A stretch of 64,000 nucleotides of DNA from Cristatella mucedo (GCA_009760855.2 WPIO01000024.1:2951001-3015000); one strand, 5' to 3'; counted from the first letter of the stretch, positions 42,263 to 52,894 are shown. Numbers and translations: made by a program. Notes: generated by a model from the letters alone, not told the origin.

Positions 42263-42990
42263 TCAAGAGGCAATTCGCCGTGCAATCAGTCTGACGTAAA
42301 TGACACTGTCTAATTCGCGACACGTAACGAGGGTGACTTCTGCAGCTGTGTCGCTTCTCTGCTGAAGTGAAGCGTCAATGCTTGTGCTCTTTGTGACCGA
42401 GCTCTTCAGCTCTCCGTGGAACCATTCACTCCACCTGAGAGCGGCAGCCGGTGTAGTGGCCCGCAGGTGCCCGCAGCCTCTAACTACCTGCCTGCCCGCT
42501 ATACCAGCACAAACTGGGCGTGCTTCTTTGTAGCCACGCCTCGGGTACGTATCAACCCCGGCTGCTGGGTGAGGATGCTTGACTAGACGAAGAGTCGTGG
42601 GCACAAAACTTCGCCCGTCGCTTACTTGTTCCTCTAGAGCCCTCTCACTGCAGTGAGAGGGCTCTAGAGGAAGAGGCTGGCAGATTGGCTACCCGAAAGA
42701 TGCATGCCGCCAGGAGCGGACCTCCCACCAGGCGGTTAATTGCGCTCTAGTCCTCCGCGTTACGGCTTTCGCCACAGCTGTAAGCGAATAGTCCTGTAAA
42801 GTGCGATGGCGAAGGCAGGTGCTGTGAAAATGCCAAGAGATCAATGAGTGAGCTGAACGGGCATGATCCTCAAAATGCCGCTTCGCTAATGCTATTGCAC
42901 TGAATGCTGCTGCCCAATTCTCGTACACTATGCACCTCGGTTTCTTTCGAGCGTGTTGTTGAACCAGTTTTTCCAGTTCCGTGCTTTACG
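42263..42990 (-). other. GC-rich segment with open minus-strand frames around a palindrome
   Basis: Noticeably richer in GC and CpG than its flanks. Right of the palindrome the minus strand reads TELEKLVQQHARKKPRC, VYENWAAAFSAIALAKRHFE, HSTCLRHRTLQDYSL, TRAQLTAWWEV to a stop at 42689. Left of it lies a 113-codon frame (TYPRRGYKEARPVC, RWSEWFHGELKSS, TAAEVTLVTCRELDS). Composition suggests real or once-real coding sequence, but no splice sites or family could be assigned. A foreign insert or a decayed transposon gene are alternatives. Confidence 0.35.
42629..42672. repeat. 44-bp perfect palindrome
   Basis: Perfect inverted repeat without spacer, centred between 42650 and 42651; the right arm starts CAGTGAGAGGGCTCTAGAGG. 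Each arm is 22 bases, and pairing stops at 42628/42673. Confidence 0.97.
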
Positions 42991-43123
42991 TATGGTATTT
43001 TTATTTATTTTTATTTTATGGTATTTATTTTATTTGGGTTGGATTCTGAAAAAATGCTTTGCATTAAATGGCAATTGTAGGACAAGCCTACAAAATTACA
43101 CAGGTCTTCAATTCTGCCTTTAC

Positions 43124-43167
43124 CTTAGCACCCTCGGCCTCTTTCGAAGTTCCGTCGGATTCCCTGC
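43124..43167 (-). CDS. Possible short exon
   Basis: Minus strand: excellent acceptor (CTTTACTTCTTCTACTCTTCCAG, of which the last 20 bases are pyrimidine-rich), two bases, 14 codons RESDGTSKEAEGAK, donor CTAAG|GTAAAG. A second frame is also open. Isolated; could be an upstream exon of the minus-strand membrane-protein gene. Confidence 0.35.
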
Positions 43168-43902
43168 CTGGAAGAGTAGAAGAAGTAAAGGTTTCATCTA
43201 CCATACTCTCATGGTCGGTTTTACCTTTCCAAATGTGTCGTTAGTTCTTGTGCCATCATGCCAGAATAGTTTTACTTTTTATGCCGGCCGATGGCTATAT
43301 TTTCACAAATATCCGTGCTGCTTTCCCTACAGCACTGTAATAGAAATTTGAAATGCACCATCGAATTTACGGCAGATCGCCTGCAGTTGCTTAAACCACA
43401 ACACAAAACGGACATCAATATATTGTATCGAGATCAATTATATGAACGTGGCAGTTTAATATGAACGTAAGCAGTTAATGCAGGTGCAGAAGCTAGATAT
43501 ATCAAGCAAGATATAAAAGAAATCAGCTAATACCTTTCAGACAGCAATGATAAATTCCAAAATAAAGAAGACACGTGAACTTTGTGTGCTAAAGGCAGCA
43601 GTTTGAGTGGAACTACTACTCGAAAGTGGAAGATGACAAAGGCGGTATAGCAAACACCGAAGCCTTGGGTATCGGTTACTGTTGCAGCTCAATCTGGTTT
43701 AACCTAAAAAACCTTACACTTGACTAAGGAATGAAAAACTTTGGTTTCTTGATTAATCATGAAACTCACTTCAGGTATTGTGCAGTTGCTTCGTGCTCTA
43801 GCCTCGATTTAAATTTGGATTTTTATCAGTCAAAGTGATTAATCTTCCTTAGCTGACTAATGCCTTTGTGGAACCTGTGAATATTATAAGTTGATTTTAC
43901 AG

Positions 43903-43951
43903 ACTGCTACTGCAATACCGTGGGCTGTGACTAATACCTGGTCTAATGCAA
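43903..43951 (+). CDS. Cysteine-rich gene, exon 1 of model
   Basis: Acceptor AAGTTGATTTTACAG, 16 codons TATAIPWAVTNTWSNA, donor GCAA|GTAAAG, one base over; the join makes an N-A-S sequon. The frame is open further (SKADFLNHNRYVLICYRL) to a TAG, so a longer exon is possible. Confidence 0.45.
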
Positions 43952-44098
43952 GTAAAGCTGATTTTCTAAACCACAATCGTTACGTCTTGATCTGCTATCG
44001 GCTCTAGCTACGGTATGGGATTGATAATGCACGAAATCCGGCAACGTTAGAGCCGCTGGCTATGGCTACGTGCCTCGTGCTATTGCTTTATTGTTCAG

Positions 44099-44125
44099 GT
44101 GATGCTGCGTTTCCGACTTCCGCTT
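44099..44125 (+). CDS. Cysteine-rich gene, exon 2 of model
   Basis: Acceptor TGCTATTGCTTTATTGTTCAG (strong), 27 bases giving DAAFPTSA in the carried frame, donor CTT|GTAAGT (strong). Very short, but both sites are near consensus. Confidence 0.4.
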
Positions 44126-44163
44126 GTAAGTATTAAGGGTTCCTTTTCTATTTTATAGTGGAG

Positions 44164-44271
44164 TCATAGAAAATTGTGGTATTGATGCTGCTACATTTAC
44201 CTTGAAAATTGTACAATCATTTGCTGAAGATACAAAATGGGTGACAAAAATGCTGCAATCTTTGAGCCCAT
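44164..44271 (+). CDS. Cysteine-rich gene, exon 3 of model
   Basis: Follows CCTTTTCTATTTTATAG (best acceptor at 44158) or the slightly later TGGAG that keeps phase. 35 codons IENCGIDAATFTLKIVQ... ...FAEDTKWVTKMLQSLSP to donor CCAT|GTATAG. Beyond the donor the frame reads CIAINCAHFINL and stops. Strongly coding-like; a choice between two acceptors five bases apart is unresolved. Confidence 0.5.
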
Positions 44272-44939
44272 GTATAGCGATAAATTGTGCACACTTTATA
44301 AATCTCTGAATTTTCTCAACCATTGACTCGTAGAAGAAAAATAATGACTTGCTTTTCTGTCTCGAACTAATTTAACGGCCACCTTTATAAATGAACGTCT
44401 GCCCCGGTATACAAGCTGGACGGAGTTCGCTGCTTGCTATTGCGGCGGCTCACACTTACTAAGAGCCTGCTAGGCTAAAAAGACTGAATTGGTGAGACGC
44501 TACTCAGCATGAACATGATGCGATGCGGCCGGAACTGCTTTTCCAAAATTCCTTGAAATTGTACCCGTTTCTTTCAGTATGTATTTATTTGTATCTCGTT
44601 TGAGATAGCTCGATGTATTTCGAGCTGAGGCTGAAAGCTACTGTTTTGCCATCTCTTTAGCCAAGTGAAGATAGGACTACCAGAACATCGGCGACAACAG
44701 GGGCTAAGAAAATGCATTGAATCCAAGTTTCAGACTGCGATGGTTGTCACTGATTAGCATTTCGGCCAGTCAGTTTACAAAAACGGGATGTAGAGATGAT
44801 GGCCGACGATCATCAATAGCAATTCAGTTTGGCGTCTTAGGAGGGAGGGGAAGCTGACAAAGCATCTGTAGATAACAAAATATTGTCGCGGTGGATTCTT
44901 TCTCAAACCCAGCCTGTGGCTGAGTAAATTTTATGGAGG

Positions 44940-45080
44940 ATTATAATAATAATAATAATAATATTGCACTTGATAAAGCGCCCTCAGAGAACTTAATCTC
45001 TTTCTAGGCGCTTTACATTTGCTGCAAAGTGATACGCAATAGAATAGTAAGTAAAATCATGCTTGAAAAACAATTTCAGT
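44940..45080 (-). mobile_element. LINE-A 3' tip
   Basis: (AAT)n at 44941-44964, then the hairpin complement AAGCGCCCTCAGAGAACTTA and CTCTTTCTAGGCGCTTTAC, then 3' UTR words to about 45080. Confidence 0.9.
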
Positions 45081-45890
45081 TAAACATCAAGGTGGTATAT
45101 TACTCAGATAAGTGAACAGTGCTAGACATCAACAATTCAGGAGTAACCTATCACTAGGATCAATATGCAGGTCCGTCGTAATTTATGACTCAGACCATCT
45201 GACTGTAGTACCCAGCGACGGTTATTCAGTTGTATTATATCGCTCGACGTGATTTAGCCTTACTGTGGCTGCTGGGTTGACAGTTATATTGCACTGACAC
45301 GGACTTTCTGGTCAGGTTTGGGCAGCCATCTTGCTGGCTGTCGTACTCTGCTACCGTTGGCTCACTTGCAGATATCGTAGGGTCCCCTCCTAACAATTAT
45401 ATCTTAGCTTGCGGTTGCCCCGAGTCATGCAATAGATAGCCAATATAATGAGCTTTGAGCTCGATTTCGAAAACCCGACTTGAGGCTACGACTTGGAGAA
45501 GACTTATGAAATATCAGGCATACAAAATCGTTTGATGTGTAAGTCAATTACCTCCATTCTCCTAATTGCGAAGGACCTCCACCCTGGTTAGCATCTAGGG
45601 TTAGCTCTCATTGGTGATATTTTTTCCGGTGACCAGTATGTATATTTAGCAGAAGCTGTTATAAACTCACAACTAGTGTGCTCGAGGTCCTCCGTCGTAC
45701 CAGCTGAAATATGCTGACGATCCTTCGTTTTTGTGAGTTCGGTGTTGCTGGTAACGTCTCCTTCTTGATATTGCATCTGAACTGTGGTGCTCCTTCTTTG
45801 CCCGTGGGGCTTTTTCGCGAGAATCCAATGCCTACAGCATTCCCGCGTCGCGTTGCCGCGGTAATTGAGCCAGAGCTCCAACTATTCCTA
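45081..45890. other. No supported gene
   Basis: Overlapping short open frames on both strands at 45588-45902; no splice sites convincing enough to call. Confidence 0.4.
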
Positions 45891-45899
45891 CGAGCCGTC

Positions 45900-47480
45900 T
45901 AGACATCAAGCCTACTGTTCGTCTTCTGAGATGGTTGGATTCTCAGCTACCCTGTATATCTAGTGCACTAAATTATTCCCCAGCTTCAGATTCTATCCCA
46001 GCTTCCTTCAAAGAGGCAGTTTTTAAGTCTGTGATTATTATGAAAGGTCCGTATTGAAAAGTGAACACGTGACCCGGAGAACTTGTCAGTTTGTCTGCCA
46101 GTTTCCGTTCCTGTCAAATACTATGAAAATAGTTGTGTCCGAACAGTTGAACTCTTACTTTCAAGCTTTAAACCCAGTTAGTAAGCTCCAGGTAATTTTT
46201 TCTGTAGGTCATTTCAGAGAATTAGAACTGCTGGGAATGTATAACGAACTTCGAAGGAAATATGACTTGGGTAGAGTCACTCTAGGATAGTTTTTCTGAA
46301 TCTCGTGGGATCTTTGAATAAGTTTGGTGAACAAATCCTTCCGCTGTACCCCTATCGTCTCGCCTAAGAATGACTTATTATCAATTTACAATGGTTTAGG
46401 CTACATCTCAGTGGGGTCGCTCAGTAAGCCTTTGGAGAGTTGCGTGACCCAGGGATATGTTTTAATTAGACTTCATTTCACAGTATATGTTATCCTACTT
46501 GCCAATGTAGTCGCAAGAGCAATCTTGGCTTTTAATTTTACACCGATGTCATGCAACCGTACTCTTGGTTTGATCTTTCCCTACATTATAGCAATGCCAT
46601 CTGCCTAAGCTCCCTCAAAGTATGTTTTGCTTACATTGGCTCTTCAGGTGACAACGATATTTTTGGCATTGAACGACGACAAAAAACCTCTTCAAATGTG
46701 AGCACAATCTAAGGGTTAGTCAGATAATGCATTAAAATTATCTAAAATTCATTTGAATAGCTCCCTAACAGAGCTTAATCTCTATCGAGGCGCTTTAAAT
46801 ATGCCGCTTGCCTCCAGTCCACAACCTCGGTCGTTAAAGGCGAGCACCTTGACCCCTCGGCTAAATACTTCTTCCTAATTTGGTTAGACCAGAATACAAA
46901 CTTTTGTCACTGCATGGAGTCTGGCTGCCCCCTTCGAAACTGGTTTATCGCGAGACGAATACGTCAGTGTCGCAAGCCAATACTGCCCACTTTCGTCAAT
47001 TTAGCTTGCGAAATTTTCGGCTTACTTATAAAAAAGACACCAGCGGTAAGTTCTTCCGTGCAATCGCAATGTCCCGATTGGAGTTCTGAAGCTCCCTGCT
47101 GCTAGGTTCTTTTACCTGAAAAACTGGAGCCATAGCAGCAGGAGCGAAAGTCGGTAGCTCATTGGCTCATTGGCATTTAAACTTCCAAACTATGCCACCG
47201 CTCATTGATCTTCGCAAGCTTCAACTTCGGAAGCATATCGAATTCAAGATAGTGCCACTTACCCTTAGTTTCTTCTATTTTTTTTCTCCCCCAGTACTTT
47301 CTGAACTACTTTCTCATCAGAACTCCCTTCTAGCCACTCACCCTTCTTTATCTGGTCGATTAGCAGTGCCAATATCTAACGTCAAATTTCCTGGAGATCG
47401 TGACTTTTCAAATATCACCACAAGGATTCCAAGTCTCTGCAAACTTTCAATTCGTAATCTTCCTATTTGAAGACAACCAA
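45900..47480 (+). mobile_element. LINE-A, RT to C-terminus, decayed
   Basis: RT core remnant at 46324-46608 (SLSKPLESCVTQGYVLIRL, motif B degenerate, and FTVYVILLANVVARAILAF; motif C lost). Then, after a SINE2, C-terminal remnants to 47470 (LRKHIEFKIVPLTLSFFYF, FPGDRDFSNITT). No functional frame. Confidence 0.75.
46745..46885 (-). mobile_element. SINE2 copy inside LINE-A
   Basis: Minus strand: A box TTTAGCCGAGGGGTCAAGG, body, tail GCGCCTCGATAGAGATTAAG then CTCTGTTAGGGAGCT. Lies in the plus-strand LINE-A 45900-47480, so that LINE-A is older. Confidence 0.75.
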
Positions 47481-47672
47481 AGAAGCTACAAACTTGTCTT
47501 TTTCTATCGGCTTCGGCTCTTCTGTGTAAACTCTCCTCTATGCCGTTGTATGATGCGAAACTGTGCAAAACATGATTAAGGCCAAGAGCGATATGCTGTT
47601 GCATAAAGTTCGAGAAAGCTTTCTCTTCCCCTTTTTTTTAAATGCTTTCCGTGGGATTAAGTGCATTTTCAG

Positions 47673-47723
47673 CTAACCATGTTCCAGAAAATATGCTTTG
47701 TTATTTGAACAATTGCCAGTACG
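47673..47723 (+). CDS. Cysteine-rich gene, exon 4 of model
   Basis: Acceptor ATTAAGTGCATTTTCAG, two bases, 16 codons NHVPENMLCYLNNCQY, donor TACG|GTGCAG (weak). The only open frame. Two cysteines five apart. Confidence 0.4.
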
Positions 47724-48111
47724 GTGCAGGAAGACATGGCAATCTCTACTGAGTAGTGATTCACAGCCGAGTGACCGATACTGGCGGTTGCTGGCTTCCA
47801 ATTTATGGTCACTTCTAATCCTTAGAAACATGAAATCGCAGCCCTGGCATTAAATGGCGGATATTTTCCCTTCACTTTTAATGCAAAAGATCATCGGTCA
47901 GTCCCACTTTCTTGAGGACACTGTTTATTCATAAATGATAAATTGCACGGAACAATGCGAAAGATCATGTATCCACTTAATAAAATTAGGGAAACTTGGA
48001 AAACAACAATCTTGTCATTTATAGCCTTCATCTAAAGGAGCTCTCCTACGTTTCATGCCGTAGGCTATGGCTTGCGGAGGCAGCCCGATGCGGGTCACTA
48101 ACTCCTAACAG

Positions 48112-48149
48112 TTCACCGCGATTTTACTATAAAGCACTTGCTTAATAGA
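48112..48149 (+). CDS. Cysteine-rich gene, exon 5 of model
   Basis: Acceptor with branch-like CACTAACTCCTAACAG, two bases, 12 codons HRDFTIKHLLNR, donor AGA|GTAAGT. The other two frames carry stops. Phase fits both neighbours. Confidence 0.42.
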
Positions 48150-48349
48150 GTAAGTGTGAGCTTTCACCACCACAAAATTACAGGCTGAAATATATTTCTT
48201 GCCTTTTACTTGACGAGTGACCCAATAGAGACTACTTCTGCAGACCACCAACTGACCCTCTAGCTAAACATAAGAGCTCGCGTGTCGTTCATTAATTAAT
48301 TAGCAAGCTTCCTTTCCAGCTTATATGATGAAAGAAAGTAATGCTAATA

Positions 48350-48720
48350 CATTTACAACACCCTCAAAGAGCTTAATCTCTTACTAGGTTCTTGACACAT
48401 CCTGTAAAGGAGACACGAGCAAATGGCTAGTCGTAACATGCACAATGTCAACATGCAAAACTTTGTTAGAAGTTACATGTACAGTGCCAACATGCAAAAT
48501 ATAGCTGTTAGTAGCATGCACAGTGTCGGCACTCTTGACCTTACAAAGCAAAAGCCACGTGGATCTGATCAATGCTGCGATATACAGGTGTCTGTTTAGT
48601 TTGTGTCAGATGTCAAGTCGGTGGGTGTTGTGACGTCAGTAGGAGGCAAATTTTAGTCTTTCGTAGTACACAAGCTAAAGGTACGGTCTCCAAATGATTC
48701 GAGGTTCATCAAAAGTATGA
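48350..48720 (-). mobile_element. LINE-A 3' end
   Basis: Minus strand hairpin at 48360-48395 (CAAAGAGCTTAATCTCTTAC), 3' UTR with three imperfect GTGTCAACATGCAAAA-type repeats, and the beginning of the C-terminal domain. Confidence 0.75.
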
Positions 48721-48734
48721 TGATAATTATAATT

Positions 48735-49490
48735 ACGATAATAATACATTTGATGTAGCAACCTCAGAGAACTGAATCTATTTATAGGCTCGTTACATTT
48801 GTTATTAAGGAAGCAAGATCGAACGTGTAGTGGTGGCATGCTCGGTAACAACAACAATAGCAATGATTAGGGGTGACATGTACTGGGTCGGCAAGCAAGT
48901 ACGGTTAGTGCCAGTACGCCAAGTGTCAGCACGCATAAGCACATAAAGAATGAGTCACATAGCCCGACTATAGCCTGTGATAAAGAAATGCATTTCTAGT
49001 TTCATTTTAAATGTGGTCAAGTCAGGGGATGCGGCGACGCAAGCCGGGAGTGAGTTCCAGAATTAAGAAGCATACGAACTAAAGGCAGCGTGTCCAAATA
49101 ATTGTATGCTCGTACGAGGTATAAGTAGACGCTTAGATTCTTAAAATCCTGTAGAACAATCCTTAGCATGGTTAGAGGAGTAGACCTGATAGGTAGGCTG
49201 GAGCAAGAGAATGAAATGACCTAAACGTGCGCGACAGTACCTTAAATTTGATGCGTTGCTTGACTGAGAGCCAGTGCAGGTCGGCGAGAAGTGGTGGGAT
49301 GTGGCGACTGGGACGCTCACGACAGACAAGTATAGCAGCAGGGTTTTGCAGAAGCTGTAAGCGCCTGATTTTACAAGCCAATATATCAATAAGCAGTTAG
49401 TTACAGAAGTCGAAGCGGGATGTCATAAAAGCACCTATTCAATTTTGGCATCCCTTTTTGAACAGGCCCAAACTTTAACAAAGTTATGTA
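48735..49490 (-). mobile_element. LINE-A 3' half
   Basis: Hairpin and (ATT) tail at 48725-48795, 3' UTR, then C-terminal domain (FSPTCTGSQSSNASNLRYCR in one frame, RTFRSFHSLAPAYLSGLL in another). Confidence 0.85.
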
Positions 49491-49499
49491 ATCATATTA

Positions 49500-50341
49500 A
49501 CATAATAATGATACATTTTAAAAAGTGCTCTCAGGGAACTCAATATCTTTCTAGGTGAGCCGTAATGGCTCATAAGTAAGGCGGTTGCTGTTCACGACCT
49601 TGGGTGCGAGGTCGTGGGTTCGAATCCTGTGGTGGGCGATCCTTTATTGCCACTGCAAGCGGTGGTGATAGCCGTAAAGGCACTTCTGTCGCTATACAAA
49701 AAAGACGCTGTTAAATCAGCTAATATTACTATTACTATTACTTTCTAGGCGCTTTACATTTGCTGCAAACGAAGCATGATCGAATGGTTAGTGGTGGCAT
49801 TCTTGATAAATGAGAATAACATGGATAGGGGTGACATGCACAGCGTCAGCATGCAAGCATGTAGCTGAAAGTAGACAGACTTGACTGTGGATCTGATGCG
49901 GTCATCAAATGAAAGCTCACTTTGGAAGAGGTCACTAATATTTCTTCCATATTTTACAGGATGTAGGCTAGCTGAGCCGATTGTGAGCCTTAGCCTTTCT
50001 GATTTCTTAATCATACTTGGTTTGGTCAGGGGGTTGAGAGACTTTGACGAGATCGAGGGCAGAGATGGATCAAATCAAAGGTTCGACTGAGTATCGTCAT
50101 CTGTACGGAGTGAAAGCTTAGATTTTGCCTTGAAATCACTTCTGCAAGAGGAAGAAAGTACGTCGTGAAAATAACTGGATAAATGACGGAGAACTGAGGT
50201 ACCCCATACTTCATGAGTTCATCTAATTATCTACGTCCATTCACATCAATACTCTGACGTTTCCCACTGAGATAGGACCCAAACCATTGCAGTGCAGTGA
50301 TAGTGATGCCGAGGCCAGATGAAAAGCACTCGAGAAGGACT

Positions 50342-50345
<4 letters not shown>
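49500..50345 (-). mobile_element. LINE-A with internal deletion, host of a SINE1
   Basis: 3' hairpin is split by SINE1 at 49556-49740. Beyond it the 3' UTR jumps at about 49860 directly to the thumb/connection region (KKSERLRLTIGSASLHPVK), losing several hundred bases. The RT core reaches motif B (KYGVPQFSVIYPVIFT) and ends at 50345, where another LINE-A is inserted. Confidence 0.8.
49556..49740 (+). mobile_element. SINE1 copy with target-site duplication
   Basis: Complete element: head GAGCCGTAATGGCTCATAAG, B box GGTTCGAATCC, body TTATTGCCACTGCAAGCGG, 3' end GCTGTTAAATCAGCTAATAT with an ATTACT-type tail. Flanked by CTTTCTAGG at 49547-49555 and 49741-49749, a 9-bp duplication of LINE-A hairpin sequence. 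The clearest full SINE1 in the window. Confidence 0.93.
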
Positions 50346-50372
<27 letters not shown>

Positions 50373-51385
50373 GCACTATATACAGCGCCCTCAGAGAACT
50401 TAATCTCTTTCTAAGCGTCTTACATTTGCTGCAAAGGGAAATGCAATTGAATGGTAAGTAAAATCATGCTTGAAAAACAAACAAAATGAATAATATGGTT
50501 AGGGGTGATATCACAGGGTCAGCATGCAAATGAGGTTAGTGGCAGCATGCACAGTGTCGGCACGCATAGGCACATCAAGGACGAATCACAAGGACCCACT
50601 AAATGCTGTCCTAAAGAGGTGTGTATTTAAGTTCCTGTTTAATGTGGTCAGGTCATGGGATGTTCTGGCGCAAGTCCGGAGGGAGTTCCAGGCTTTGGAA
50701 GCATACGAACTAAATGCACGGTCTCCAAAGGATTTAAGGTTTGTACGAGGTATTTGTATACTGTTGGATTCCGAAAAGCGGATGGTACGATGCTTGGCCT
50801 GATGGGGTCATATATCTGAAAGATAGGCTGGAGCCATAGAATGAAGGGACCTAAAAGGGAGCAACAAAACCATGAAGTCAATCCGTTGCTTGACTGGTAG
50901 CCAGTGCAGGTCGGCGAGAAGAGGATTAATGTGGCAGCTGCTATGCTTATGACAGACAAGCCTAGCTGCAGAGTTTTGCACAAGCTGCAATCGCCTGATC
51001 GCACATGCTGGTAGGCCAGTAAGCACTGAGTTGCAGAAGTCGAGACGAGATGTCACGAATCCATGGACCAACTTGGACGTGGTATCCTTATCTAAACAAG
51101 CCCGAATTTTAGCAATGTTATGAAGCTGAAAATAGGCATATTTGACTGTGGAGCTGATATGGTCGTCTAAAGAGAGGTCGCTTTGGAATATGACGCCTAG
51201 ATTTCGAGCTGATTCAACAGGAGATATGCTGGCAGAGCCAATTTTGAGCGTCAGCCTTTCCAATTTGTGAATCACGCTGGGTTTGCCCAAAACTAGTAAG
51301 TTCGTTTTATCGCCATTTAGTTTTAGAAAATTTGCTGCCATCCATGTGCGTATGTCATCAATACATGCAGCAAGTGAGTTGAGAG
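50346..51385 (-). mobile_element. LINE-A, 3' half, well preserved
   Basis: (AAT)n tail at 50346-50375, hairpin, 3' UTR, C-terminal domain. A 177-codon frame at 50808-51341 reads MAANFLKLNGDKTNLLVLGK, ERLTLKIGSASISPVESAR, KLVHGFVTSRLDFCNSVLTG, FRSLHSMAPAYLSD. 5'-truncated just after the RT core. Confidence 0.93.
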
Positions 51386-51415
51386 TGTAATCGATAGCAG
51401 CTGGCCCGATTGCAG

Positions 51416-51640
51416 ATTATCCATTTTCGGTGCCCGGTGAACGGAAGTAGCGAAGACAATCCCTCGGAAAGGACTTGTGCCTTACATGCAAAGACTGGTA
51501 TATTCTTGTTTATATTAATAATCATTGCAGAAACTTGCACTCCAATACCATTACTTTTCTGGTTAAATAAATTGGTACCATACTATTTTGCAACTTCGTT
51601 CAAACCTTTATCGAAGATGCAAACCTTTACTGAAGATTTT
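51416..51640 (+). CDS. Cysteine-rich gene, exon 6 of model
   Basis: Acceptor CTGGCCCGATTGCAG, 75 codons with no stop, donor GATTTT|GTGAGT. Order: IIHFRCPVNGSSEDNPSE, RTCALHAKT, a hydrophobic GIFLFILIIIAE run, TCTPIPLLFWLNKLVPYYF, then KMQTFTEDF. The hydrophobic run and following aromatic stretch could be one membrane span. An internal GTATAT...TTGCAG of 33 bases is in frame and too short for an intron. An NGS sequon lies in the first part. Phase 0 at both ends. Confidence 0.5.
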
Positions 51641-51822
51641 GTGAGTATGTAGCTTAGCCCTGATTGTGGGAAAGGTCTGCGACTCGTCTGGAGAGTTTAA
51701 CACTCTTCAACGTAGTTTTGCTAATTTTAACCTACTGCATTCATGAATGCGGATTTAACGCATCGTGTATTCGTATTCTAATGTCATCAATGATGACTAC
51801 GTAAACTTTAACTTCATTTTAG

Positions 51823-51918
51823 GAAGACCAATATCAAATATGCCATCCCTGTACAAGAACTAAAAGCTTCCGACATCAGAGGCAAACTGAAAAGTGCACT
51901 AGCTCTGCCGTTTTCTAA
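51823..51918 (+). CDS. Cysteine-rich gene, last exon of model
   Basis: Strong acceptor (CTTTAACTTCATTTTAG), 31 codons EDQYQICHPCTRTKSFR... ...TEKCTSSAVF then TAA. Phase 0 start fits 51640. The C-x2-C then C spacing recalls small cysteine-rich modules, too short to name. AATAAA follows 206 bases after the stop. Confidence 0.48.
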   Translation, partial: EDQYQICHPCTRTKSFRHQRQTEKCTSSAVF

Positions 51919-52123
51919 GTGACGTAACTTTGAAATTTTCAGTAAGGCCAGTAACTTGCTACTGTATTTATGCTGCTAAAAATATTCATGTGGCTCAAAG
52001 ATTTTAAACTATTCATGATAACTACTTGTCGCCATATGAATTAATAAGGAAATATACATGTCCTGTTTTTGAAGAAGCTTTGATGGCTGCTGTGTTTTCA
52101 GTAGAAGCACAGTAAAACTGTTT

Positions 52124-52129
52124 AATAAA
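52124..52129 (+). promoter_or_regulatory. Polyadenylation signal candidate
   Basis: AATAAA 206 bases after the stop codon at 51918; it fits the 3' end of the cysteine-rich gene model. Confidence 0.45.
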
Positions 52130-52555
52130 CTAATGGGGCTCGCGATAGCCTCTCATTTCGCGACTGGCAGACTAAATGAGCATATCCCTTAATAGTGATA
52201 ATAATAACAATAATAAAACAGATAATAGTTATATGTCGTGATATATGTGGTATGTAAGTTCATGCCTATCCCGGTGCTTAAAAACTGCCAGAGAACATGC
52301 TCGCAGGGAATAGAGGCACGTGCAGTATCATGTAAGCAATAGCAATACAGTATCATGCTTAGGCCAGAAAGCAAAAGCCAACATGAAGACATCCGTGAGT
52401 GGTTGTGTAGGCTTTTAGCTTCCATAATGCAATGAATCATGAGCAATTGCCCCCACGATGTACACCGGAACAAAGCAGAGACATGTTCACTGGAACAACT
52501 GGAAGGCTGACTGTAGTAGATGCTTGTTTATCCGAACACTTAAATGATGCAAATT
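52130..52555. other. No supported gene
   Basis: Spacer; a 94-codon minus frame at 52189-52473 has a long (TAATAA)-derived start and no splice support. Confidence 0.45.
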
Positions 52556-52559
52556 AATG

Positions 52560-52890
52560 GCAGCTAAAACCATAACTTGAGGTGATTTCGAGGCTTTTGG
52601 TTATACAAGCTAAAGCTTCGATCGTCAAAGATCTCAGTTTACTGAAAGAGACGGTAAGATTACTGCAAGCATACGAGCATACGGTGAAAGAACACAGCAG
52701 GAGAATTGCGGTGGTCTATAGGTAGGCTGGTACTAACGAGTGAAGAGGTCTGTAACCTTGACCCGAGATCTTGAAATTAATTATAGTCTTGATATGGAGT
52801 GATTCGAGCTCAGACAGAAGCAGTGTGATGCGGCAGCTGTGCCACTAACCACAGAGATTAGGCCCCCTGTGTTTCCCAGGAGGAGCTCTC
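52560..52890 (-). mobile_element. Degraded LINE-B
   Basis: ATACAAGCTAAAGCTTCGATC, GCAAGCATACGAGCATACGG, ATAGGTAGGCTGGTACTAAC and GAAATTAATTATAGTCTTGA follow LINE-B or mixed LINE order on the minus strand. Weak. Confidence 0.4.
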
Positions 52891-52894
52891 TCTT

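Larger units (their letters stand above)
43903..52129 (+). other. Candidate cysteine-rich gene, seven exons (gene model)
   Basis: Seven plus-strand exons (43903, 44099, 44164, 47673, 48112, 51416, 51823) join with agreeing phases at every junction and end with a stop at 51918 and AATAAA at 52124. The predicted product has cysteines in pairs over the middle, a hydrophobic stretch in the sixth exon and a short Cys-x2-Cys tail. Introns hold LINE-A copies, SINE1 and SINE2. The start of the gene was not found. The model depends on my reading of splice sites; phase agreement across six junctions by chance is unlikely, but several exons are very short. No family recognised. Confidence 0.45.

Noticed and set aside
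42953-43351. Plus-strand 132-codon frame, hydrophobic start
   Set aside because: AT-rich phenylalanine/leucine/tyrosine composition, no splice support, and a better minus-strand exon lies inside it.
49556-49640. Functional tRNA gene
   Set aside because: The boxes are good but no cloverleaf closes (no matching acceptor stem), and the copy has a SINE body, tail and target duplication.
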